A DNA stretch of 64,000 nt, taken from the NCBI RefSeq assembly GCF_004210375.1, contig NC_134828.1:25102400-25166399 (forward strand), read 5' to 3'. Under the pieces are notes generated by a model. That model was not told where the DNA came from. It was given only the letters and a program-made list of their open reading frames with translations, and did not search any database. Each line of letters starts with the position of its first letter. The first letter of the stretch is position 1. The DNA comes from Tachypleus tridentatus. Its lineage: Eukaryota > Arthropoda > Merostomata > Xiphosura > Limulidae. A program made the translations under genes and the position numbers. Positions 51,192-61,430 of the stretch are shown here, piece by piece.

Positions 51192-53529
51192 GAAAGAAAT
51201 CTAAGAGAGTTAGATTTCAAACACAGTAACAAGAAGACAATTCTAGATAGACAGTACAAAGAAGAGTGGATTCTAAGCACATAACACCAAACAATTCGGA
51301 TTTGAAACACAAATGATGAATTAGAAGCTTATGTTTTTTAACGAGATCTCAAAGAAGTCTGTGCTACCTGAAATAATCGTCAGTGAAGATTGTAATCTGG
51401 TATTTAAATATATCATCTTTTAAGAGTTGTGAATTAGGACTATAAAATCAATGTTTCTGTAACCAGAGACAGATTAAAGTGTTTCCTTTAAAAGAAATAA
51501 AAAATAGTGGCTAAAGTTCATTCTGAACCAGGTTATTCTGTATAAATATGAGACCGCCTTTTTCACTCTCGAGACACAAACGTTCGTCTGCACGTTCACT
51601 GGAAATTATGCTGTCTTGGCATCTAAAAACCAAGCCAACTAGAAATTTAGAGGCTTGAAATAATAAGTAAGTTGATAATTAGTTTCTAACAAGGGTCTTC
51701 ATAACCTTCACGTGAAAGAAATTGAGAGAAATTATTTAATTATCCGATTTTTAAAAAAGTCGAAGTTTTACAACAAAACTAAACAAACATTCAGAAGTTG
51801 ACAGGCCGTGAAATTTACCGAACACATTAAAAGTTATTTTAGAATCGTTACATATACAATTTAAACATCATTTCAGTTTCGACACGGCGCGAGCTTTTAC
51901 TGTGGCCCTGGGGTCATGCATGTCTCGTGAAAAATCGTCAACTTTAATGACGTCAATTTGTAGAAATCTGTGGGTATTTTAGAAACCTTGTGATCGTAAG
52001 AAACGATATACTAATTATTTTGTTCCAAGTCTCGAAACAGAAAATGAAAGAGCACTTTAACTGTTGTTTTCTGAAACGCTTGTTCCAGTATGACGAACGA
52101 TCACAGCTTGAAATTCATTACTCAAATCGAAGTCCAACAAGAGTAATTACAGAGTCCCATGTACCATTTTCCCACTGTAGAAGTTTAAAACGTTTTTTTT
52201 TAATATAGGATGACCTAAATTATCAGTCAACAGCTGTGACCGTCGATATACTTCGTACATTACTTTAGCTAAGTCTACTGAAGTGGTTAATATTATTTGG
52301 GTTGACTTTGTGCGCATGACATATGAACAGCTTACGAGTGCCAAACCTAATATTCATATATATGTTTGCTTTAATTAGGAAGTAGACGTTCCAGTATGCC
52401 ACCTCGAATCTAATACCACACACATACATAGCTTTATAATGGCCGCGTGGTGTCCGATATCGATCCAGTGATGTACATTGTAGAACATTCTTCTCAGACG
52501 TCATTGCAAATATTATTTTCATTGTATAAAATAAGAAATGTTCCTTTTTTTGGAATAGCTTTAATAAATAGGGTAAAACCAAATGAACTTTACTAAAACG
52601 CATACACGTTAAGAACAACGAAAACGTTAATCTAAACAATTAAAACAGTGAGAAAAACTTTAATAAAGAAATTTAACAAAATTAATCGAAACAACTGAAA
52701 CGTGCAAACTTGAACAAAGAAACTAAATACTTAATATTTGAATAGGAACAATAAAAACCTACCACTAGAACAAAATAAATAGTTACAAAAACAAATTGGA
52801 GATGTACGTTTTCCACATTCCTTTTTAATGTGTTCAATTAAAAAGTGGATTATGAGATAATATTATGTACGAGTTCTGGTATTGAACGAAAAGCATATTG
52901 GGCAGCGACTTATAAAGAGACTAAAGAATGATCTGCAGTGATAGTCACACACCCCTATTTCTGAACAGGAATTAATATAACAAAAGAAATGCGAGACAAG
53001 GTTTTACAACGTTTCCTAAGTTTCGGAATGTAAACCATAACTACAAAATAAATAGAAGTAATAAAAACTGTGCAGTGGAATAAAAATAATTACATAATAA
53101 AACTCGAATCCTTTCTCTTTCTTAACCTAGATACAGTTTGGTTAAAAAGGAAAATATTCAACAATAGTTCGTTGTTCGTATTTATCATGAAGTGAAAACA
53201 CCCTGGTATACATCACCTTGACGGTAGGTTATATTTCAATACATCACCTTACGAGGTTGTTACCTTCAATAAGTATAACAACACTTCTTGAAAAGGGAAA
53301 TAAATATACACTTTTATCATAAACTCGCTTTCCTTGATAAAATTTCGTTTTTCAATTGGTTAAATATTCCTTACTCGATCTTCCGTCAGTGTTATTAAAA
53401 CGACATAATAATTATTACTTTTAATTATTTGTTTAAGTTTCCACATTTTCTTACAAAATGAAGATTCTTTTTGACGATCTTGTGAACATGACACACAAGA
53501 AGTTTACTGCAGGTTTTTCTACTTCTACT

Positions 53530-53905
53530 GCAACACGACAAAACAGAGCCAACAAAATAAAACTTATCTGTGGTGATTTCTCCACACGAAAACTAAGATA
53601 GAGTGAGAAAACAATGTGGTGCTCATTTGTGCCAGTTTCGCTACATCAAAACTAAGATAGAGTGAGAAAACAATGTGGTGCTCATTTGTGCCAGTTTCGC
53701 TACATCAAAACTAAGAGGGATAACAACAACGAATTGTTTATCTGTGTTAGTTTTGCTGCAACAAAACTTGTACAGAAAACTAACAATGTTCTATTTAGCT
53801 GTGCTAGTTTCGCAACACCAGAACTAAGATAAAGCAACGTACTTACTAGCAAAACTTAAGTGAGAGAACGAACAACGTTTTGTTTGCTTGTGCAAGTTTC
53901 TAGTC
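53530..53905. repeat. ~59-bp minisatellite, about six copies
   Basis: Two copies are identical and exactly 59 bp apart (AAAACTAAGATAGAGTGAGA at 53589 and 53648). Diverged copies lie on both sides, each with AAAACTAAG, an ACAAxG block and GTTTCGCTAC-like sequence. Confidence 0.9.
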
Positions 53906-54064
53906 TTGTAGTAAGGGCTAAATTTGAGTTTGTGTCCCCTATTAAGAGTTTTTAAATGCCGTTGGAGGGTCCTACGAGGGCTATTTTATTAAAATGTGTT
54001 CAGTTGAAAGATACACATATGCGAGAAACGAACACAGAAACGATCTGTTTATTTTAAATTACAG

Positions 54065-54275
54065 TTTTACCCAAGAACTGAGAAATCAGGAGGAAGGCAG
54101 CTAGTCAACAGCACCCATTCCAAACCTTGGACTATTCTTATCTGATCGAGTAGTGGGATTTGATATTAAACCACAGCCACAAAATGTGAAGCACATTTTT
54201 ACGACAACGGGTCGTGAATATGAATCAATTTCACAGTTCGGCCACATTAACCAATAAGCCACGTCCAGCCCCCAA
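54065..54275 (-). mobile_element. diverged SINE (family B)
   Basis: Reverse copy: GAAGGCAGCTAGTCAACAGC, CGAGTAGTGGGATTTGATAT, ACGACAACGGGTCGTGAAT, head ending AAGCCACGTCCAGCCC. Confidence 0.7.
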
Positions 54276-54879
54276 CACAAAAAGAATACTAATAATTATA
54301 AAACGAGTAGAATGAAAGGATAGTTAAATAGACAAACGGACAGATACGTACGCGTACGTATACAAGTCACGTCTTGTGGTTACCACTGGACTTTAGTTTT
54401 AAGAGAGTAAAGCGAATGCTTTACTCAATATACGCTTATCGATAATGTGGTTCTTAAGCAAATACTTATTCAAACCGCAAAAATCGCTTGAATAGATCAT
54501 GACATAATCACTCGTGATACTTAAAAGGGTTTCTTGTTCATATCGAAATAACATGACTAACACCATAACTACGTTAAGCATACCGGTAAGCAAGTCATCA
54601 CGCCTCACGAGCACACACAAAACTCTTGACTGAATCAGCTAGATACGAGTACGGATCATGTATCTGTATATTTTCACGAACTGGATAAGATGAGTTAAAA
54701 ATGAAACAGAACTATTTTCTGGTTACACAAATCTGATTTTGACCTATTCCATTAAAGATATAACGTTACTAATTACAGATAAGATTTTTGACATAACGAA
54801 GTAAACATTTCGATGTATGGATTATTTATAACACTACACCATTCATCAACTGGGTTGCCAGGACGAAGAAGTACTCAAA

Positions 54880-55080
54880 GTCATCATTTTACGTTCGTCA
54901 CCTTTAAATCTAAACAAAAACTGCCTTATATGTGCTACCTTTAAATATGTACAAAAATTAGATGTACAAGGACTGCTTTAGATCTGTCAAGTTAAATCTA
55001 CCAAAGGACTACTTCAGATGTACCATCTTTAAATCTATCCAAAACATTATTTAACTGTGTCAACTCCAAACAACCTTCTG
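54880..55080. repeat. degenerate tandem repeat, ~50-bp unit
   Basis: CTTTAAATCTAxxCAAAA-type blocks alternate with GGACTGCTTTAGAT/GGACTACTTCAGAT-type blocks about four times, ending where the Tc1 element begins. Confidence 0.55.
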
Positions 55081-55089
55081 CAGTACCCA

Positions 55090-56500
55090 CAGTACTTTAC
55101 AAAAGTATTTACCCCTACAAATAATGTCACATTTTGATGAAATACAAATAATGTAAACAGTTTTTAATGAACTTGTTTTTATTCACAACAATGATCAAAC
55201 GTCACACTTAAGTGCGAAGGATGCTGAATGGCAGCAAAACCTGCAAAGAAAATATAAAAATTGAAATTTGATGATTGCACAAGTATTCAATAATCTAAAT
55301 CAGTATGTGGTGGAAGCACCTTTGGCAGCGTTTACTGCTGCAAGTCTTTTTGCACAGATCTCAACCAGCTTTGCACATTGGGATGGTATCATTACTCTTT
55401 TTCCTGGTAAAACTGATCCAATTCTGAAAAGGACATTGAGAATTGTTGATGGACTGTAACCTTCAAGTCTCTCCATAAATTTTCCCACTAGATTTTTGTT
55501 AAGACTTTGACTGGGCCACTTCAGGACATTCATTTCTTTTTTTGAAACCACTTCAGTGTGGCTTTGTTCTTCTGAAATGTGAATTTTTGACCCAGTTTTA
55601 GATTCTTGGCTCAAAAGGTTTTCGTCCAGGATTTAGCTTTTTTTTTTTACCCTCCTTCTTCCCTTCAATTCTGGCTTGTTCTCCAGTCCTTGCTTACGAG
55701 AAGAATCCACATAACTTGGTGCTGACACCATCATGATTAAAAGTTGGGATGGTATTGAATTTAGACCAAAATACTCAATTTTTTATCTCATCTAACCACA
55801 AATCCTTCTACCACATGTCTACAGTATCATTTACAAGCTTTGTCGTAAACTTCGTACAAGATTTAACATGATTATGTTTCAGTAATGTTTTCTGTTTTGC
55901 CACTCGTCCATACAAACCAGCTTTGTGTAGGGACCAGAATATTATCCATGCACGAGCTCTGACAATTTTTCAAAGTCACTGTTGACTTTACAGTGGCATC
56001 CTAACCAGTTTCTTGCTTGATCTGAGCGGCAACTGGATGGTATAATACAAATTCTGCTTCTTAACGATGGACTTCACTGAACTCAAAAGGGATAATCAGA
56101 CTTTGAAGTTTTCTTGTAACCTTTTCCTAATCATTTTTTCTCTACCACTTTGTCCTTGACTTGTCTAGAAAACTCCTGGGTCTTCATGGTTGGTTTGTCG
56201 TGTTACTGTGCGAGTTATGGCTTCAATAGACGTAATTATTTTGAAGTTAAACCACTTTGATTACTCATAGACAAAGACCATTACACTCATTGCGTGACCT
56301 TTCAAATTAATTCCTTGCACCTGAATTCATTTATGCTTGCCATTGCAAAGAGGTTGAATACTCATGTAATTGAGGATATTCTAATTAGATTGTGTTCGTT
56401 CAAAGTTAGAATATCATTTGAAAGTCTCGTGACTGCAAGCCTCAGACGGCAACAAAAAATGGAAACTTTGCAGGGAGAGGTGAATACTTTGACAAAGCTC
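55090..56500 (-). mobile_element. Tc1-like transposon relic, ~1.4 kb
   Basis: The ends are inverted repeats (CAGTACTTTACAAAAGTATT at the left; the right end reads GGTGAATACTTTGACAAAGC). On the - strand the frame from 56187 gives MKTQEFSRQVKDKVVEK, the start of a Tc1 transposase, before a stop. Further downstream are broken pieces of the catalytic core region and C-terminus; the segment ending near 55614-55300 is still open. The overall sequence resembles Tc1-like elements common in fish. It is inactive. Confidence 0.85.
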
Positions 56501-56773
56501 TTATTATATTTCAAATTGCTTGGTTTAAGAAGCTTAAACTAAACAGGTAGAAAACTAAAACATCTTATGCACGTGCATCCGGATCGTTGAGAAACATAAA
56601 TTATACGTATACGACTTAAGAGCATACGTGTACACAATGCTAGCAGTTAGTTAAACAGTTGATTTGCATATGTTTCACAGTTCCCCGTCGCGTAGAGGGA
56701 CGTCCAGATTGCAGCCACAATTTAGTGTCTTTGTTTATTGACCATATGGCAATTTTTACTGTTTAGTAAAATA

Positions 56774-57206
56774 TCAGGTCATCCCATAAGTAATGTCCGA
56801 CAATTTAATACAGAACGTGCATCATCATTTCTGTCTTTGTAGAAGGCTTTAATGACTAGAGTATGTAGTACAACGTGTATAAGAATGTTCAGACAAATAA
56901 AACAAACTAACCCAACTCCACGTTTTCAGATCATTAATCCAATAAACCCTCAAGAAGATAGATGTATCTAAGGAACACATTAGACATATGATGCTTTATG
57001 AGTTTAACAAAGGCAATAGTGCAGCAGAACCTACACGGAACATTCAAGGTGTTTATGGAGTGGAGTCTCTCAATGAAAGAAAATGTCGAAGGTGGTTTCA
57101 GAAGTTCAGATCAGGTGACCTCGGCTTAAATGATGGCAGTACAATTTTACAAAATGTCTACATTGCCATTAACGTGTTACAAACATCTAGACTGGTACTA
57201 CCTTGA
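56774..57206 (+). mobile_element. truncated mariner transposon, 5' half
   Basis: A TA precedes a mariner-like end, TCAGGTCATCCCATAAGTAA. From about 56950 the frame encodes the transposase N-terminus (EHIRHMMLYEFNKGNSAAE, then CRRWFQKFRSGDL), the helix-turn-helix region also found in SETMAR. Coding similarity ends after LND. The catalytic half and the right terminus are not visible. It is a different lineage from the mariner at 28192. Confidence 0.88.
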
Positions 57207-57559
57207 AGTTCTAACTCCCAAAATTCACTGGAAATTAGGGTTAAAAGACAAACAGCAAAAGTTTAAATAACTGTCTGAGAGGTCAGATCTCACTCTACAG
57301 AGCATTTTCTTAGAACCTTTCACGTAAATTTGACACTCAATATTTATAAAAATGAAAACTTGAAAAGTGACATCTGTCCTGTTGGAAGTGATTTTCAATC
57401 TGTATAACGTAACTAGATAGAATGATAGGCGTACAAGACGTTATTCTAATGTTGTAAGACACGACCTCAGACACCCACGTAATATCAGAAACTAATGTGA
57501 CAACATACTTCCGTCATTGAGATTTGGAATTTGCTCCACCGAACTGGTGATTTAAATCT

Positions 57560-57832
57560 TATTTTTGCTTTTTAATTTCGCTCAAAGCTAAACGAGGTTT
57601 ATCTGCGCTAGCCATCCCTAACTTAACAATGAAAGACTAGAGGAAAGGCAGCTAGTTATCACTACCCACCACCAACTGTTGGGCTACTCTTTTACCAAAA
57701 AATAGTGGGACTGACCGTAACTTATAACGCCCCCACGGTTGAAAGGGCGAGCATGTTTGGTGCGATGGGGATGCGAACCCACAACGCTCGGATTACAAGG
57801 CGAGCGACATAACCACCTGGTTATGCCGGGCC
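57560..57832 (-). mobile_element. SINE (family A), full length
   Basis: Reverse copy: TTTTTAATTTCGCTCAAAGC, full body, GGGGATGCGAACCC, head ending CCTGGTTATGCCGGGCC. Confidence 0.92.
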
Positions 57833-57949
57833 GGTGATTTAAACATTAATTGTGCGCATTTCACATTTGCAAGTCAATAAGCGCAACTGTTTGTAAATGG
57901 ACTCGCTACTCGCAATTAAATTATCACATATTAAGACACTTCGAATATA

Positions 57950-58110
57950 TTTGCGTGCTTCAGAATTTTCTCTCAGAGCTACACAGGGACTGCTTTCCAT
58001 AGCATTCCCTAATGTTTTTGTACTGACAGGCAGAGTAGAGGAAAGACAGTTAGTCAAACGGCTCGCACGTGGTGCACGTTTTTGAGCCAGCGGGACGTGA
58101 GCCACAAACC
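57950..58110 (-). mobile_element. old SINE fragment (family A/B)
   Basis: Reverse fragment: AGAATTTTCTCTCAGAGCTA, ATTCCCTAATGTTTTTGTAC, GAGGAAAGACAGTTAGTCAA, then GAGCCAGCGGGACGTGAGCC. The central third is deleted. Confidence 0.5.
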
Positions 58111-58168
58111 TTATGATGTAAAGATCGGATACATTAACAACAATGTCATGAGCGTTCCATTTCTAACA

Positions 58169-58292
58169 GGCTTCCCGATGGCACAGCGGTATGTCTGCGG
58201 AATCACACCGCTAAAAGCCGGGTTTGGATACCAGTGATGGGCAGAGCACAGATCGCCCATAGCTTTGTGCTTAATTCTAAACAAACATTTCC
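58169..58292 (+). mobile_element. short SINE (family D), well preserved
   Basis: GGCTTCCCGATGGCACAGCG, GTATGTCTGCGGAATCACAC, GGGTTTGGATACCAGTGATG, GGCAGAGCACAGATCGCCC, tail TAAACAAACA. Confidence 0.88.
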
Positions 58293-59215
58293 AACAGAAA
58301 CAGAGATAAAACGTGAAGTTTGTCAGCAGTTAATCTGTGTGGACAACCAAAACACATAACAAACACGAACGTGCATCTTTTTACTTGGGACATTAGCTGC
58401 CTCTTTCCATACAATAAACTCTGACGTCATCTATCCTCAATTCGAGTGGCAATTCGAACTGTGTGTTTATGTTAGGCCAAATCTTTTCAAGGTCGAGGCC
58501 TTTAAAACTCATCCGAGATTTTATTAAATGTCTGGTTTAAAGGCTCATAACACTCTTTGCATAGTTGTTCTTAATACGTGATAATTGAATTCCAGTCAAA
58601 CTTTTCTAAAATTAAAAAGAAAATGAAACTTGCGTCTGATGTTTATTTTAATATCGTCATTGTAATTAAAAAGACAGTTAGATGTGTATTACATCTCTCT
58701 AATACGATCCTACTTAAACTGAAATTTCTGCTCTATTCTATAGTTCAATTATTGTGCATTGCTACTAAGTCGTGCAAGAAATGTTCGTAATAACTTGAAA
58801 CGAATACGATAATCGGAATAATATAATGTGTAAGAAATCCTAGATGTCACTGTTAAAAATAATAGACACTTCCGGTTTCAGCAGTTAACTAAAAACCAAA
58901 AACCTCTTTAGACTCCGAAGGATCAAAACTGCTCTTGGGAGAATTTTCAATCTGGAAAGGGTAGAGGATGTAGTCAAACATAGGGATACATGTTTTTTAA
59001 TTTGCTCTCTACGCCCATGGGCCTCTTGAATATACGAGTAGGAGGACACAATTTACATCTCCCACGTCGGTGATAGCCATACACAGGTTCAGTTGTAATA
59101 ATTAAAGTTATGAGACGCTAAAAGTCAAAACACATTTTACACCATTCACACGTCAGTAAATATTTTCTTTTAAAGTAACAAAACTGAAAAGAAAAATACC
59201 CGCGTCACTACTAAC

Positions 59216-59490
59216 AGGCCCGGCACGGCCAGATGGTTAAGGCACCCGACTCGTAATCTGAGGGTCGCGGGTTCGAATCCCCGTCACACCAAAACATTCT
59301 CGCCCTTTCAGCCGTGAGGACGTTATAATGTTACGCTCAATCCGACTATTCGTTGATAAAAGAGTAGCACAACGGTTGGCGGTGGGTGATGATGACTAGC
59401 TGCCTTCCATCTAGTCTCCTATTGCTATATTAGTGACGGATGGCACAGATAGCCCTCGTGTAGCTGTACGTGAAATTCAAACCAAACCAT
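59216..59490 (+). mobile_element. SINE (family A), full length
   Basis: GGCCCGGCACGGCCAGATGG head, GGGTTCGAATCCCCGTC, full body, CAAACCAAACC tail. Confidence 0.93.
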
Positions 59491-59764
59491 TACTAATACG
59501 GTAAACATTCATTGGAAGACAATGCGTGAAAATAAAATATATTATCAACTACACCATGTTTTCCATATCCGGTGTTCTCTCTGTAACATAGACTGTTGTT
59601 CCGAAAAAACAAGTTGGTCGTTCATCAAATGGACTGTTCACATTTGTTCGATAAGACTTCTACTTACTTTGGATGACTGATTTTAACCGCTAGAGATGTA
59701 CGATACGATGTTTCACTACTTATGAAGTATTTTAACCAATGTTTGTTTTTCTTTAGCTACTGGA

Positions 59765-60035
59765 CCCCGGCATGGCCAGGTGGTTAAGGCACTCGACTCG
59801 TAATCCGACGGTCGCGGGTTCGAATCTCTATTTCAAACATGTTCCCCCTTTCAGCCGTGAGGACAGTATAATGTGTCGCTCAATCCCACTATTTGTTGGT
59901 AAAAGAGTAGCCCAAGAGTTGGCGGTGGGTGGTGTTGATTTGTTGCCTTCCCCAAGCCTTCCACTGTTAAATTAGGGGCGGCTAACGCAGATAGCCCTCG
60001 TGTAGCTTTGAGCGAAATTCACAAACAAACTAACT
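59765..60035 (+). mobile_element. SINE (family A), full length
   Basis: CCCCGGCATGGCCAGGTGG head, GGGTTCGAATC, full body with a short deletion after the B box, CACAAACAAACTAACTAA tail. Confidence 0.92.
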
Positions 60036-60544
60036 AATGACTAGGGATAAAGGCAGTAACACCTACTTCCATTAGACTGTTCCATTTCAAACGGTGTAAC
60101 GGGACAGTTATTTTTGTAACAGCATCACAGCACTAGCCTTGGACCTCCGGTTCGCAGCCAATCACAGCAACCATTGAGCCACACCTGCCCCAGTTTAACA
60201 ACGAAAACACGGTGCTCTCAAGTAAGAAATTCAGTTCATTTAGGAATTGCACGTATTTGTAGCTGGATAACACAAACACCATAAAAATACCGTCATCTTA
60301 TCACTTGAAACTATTCCAAATCTTCTAAAGTTTATACGTTCTACATTAATAACTTTCCACATAATACTTTCATAGCACAAACGAGACCTCTCTTTCAAGC
60401 AAACATGCATTTAAAATGATTGAGCCAACATTTAACAACTTTATAAAACATACAAGGCTTAGATTTACACTAAAATGAACGTTGTAATAACCTTACGAAA
60501 CAAATATTATAAGGCTTGGACTGGCACTGAATTAAAGTTGTTGT

Positions 60545-60828
60545 GTTTTTTTTTATTTCGCGCAAAGCTACACGACGGCTATCTACGTTAGCCGTCCTTA
60601 ATTTAGCAGTGTAAGACTAGAGGGAAGGCAGCTAGCTAGTCGTCACTACCCACCGCCAACTCTTGGGCTACTCTCTTACCAACGAATAATGGGATTGACC
60701 ATAACATTATAAACAACCCCACGGCTGAAAGGGCGAGCACGTTTGATGCGACAGAGATTCGAACCCACGACCCTCAGATTATGAATCGAGCACCTTAGCC
60801 ACCTGGCCATGCCGGACCCTGAATTAAA
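60545..60828 (-). mobile_element. SINE (family A), full length
   Basis: Reverse copy: TTTTTTTTATTTCGCGCAAA, full body with a duplicated CTAG (GCAGCTAGCTAGTCGTC), GAGATTCGAACCCACG, head ending GGCCATGCCGGACC. Confidence 0.92.
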
Positions 60829-61405
60829 GTTCTAACAACGTTATATAACAAGGATTATGAATATTAGATTTACACAGAATCAACGTTCTAACAAAAACAA
60901 CTTAACTAACAAGTTACTCTAAAACTATCACTATGGTTTATAAGATGGTTTCCAGTGATTCGTTCTTTGTATTTACTAAAATCAAATCACTGAAAGATGC
61001 AAGTTCAGAATTAAGTAAATATGACGTCATTGTGTCCAAAAATAACATTATAAAACTTTGAACTGTGTTAGTTTTGTTAAAATAAATCGCATGGTTACTA
61101 TATATGAGGATCCCGATAACACGAGCGTCTTCGGAAAACGGATATTCCTCCTTTATTTTTCTCCCGAGATCTGTCTATCCAGATCAAAACATTACCATGA
61201 AATCGTTTTAAAACTCCAACTTGTCAATAAGAGTTGTGAAATTATACCTGATACAGGCTGTTGTTGATTAACCGATCCCGTTTGAAGGTCACTCTCAAGG
61301 TCGATTGGATCAATAGTTCATTCTAGGTTAGAGATATATTCCAGAAAACGATAGCGTGTCGTCAGTTGCTTACAACTGAAAAAGCGCCGCCTTGTTATTA
61401 TTCAT

Positions 61406-61430
61406 TACACACACACACAAAAAAAAAACG
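61406..61430. repeat. CA microsatellite followed by poly(A)
   Basis: ACACACACACACA running into AAAAAAAAAA. Confidence 0.9.

Noticed and set aside
59217-59290. tRNA-Thr-like sequence with A and B boxes (also at 741, 12037, 25921 and elsewhere)
   Set aside because: Each tRNA-like segment is followed by the same SINE body and tail, and the acceptor stem does not pair well. These are SINE heads, not tRNA genes.
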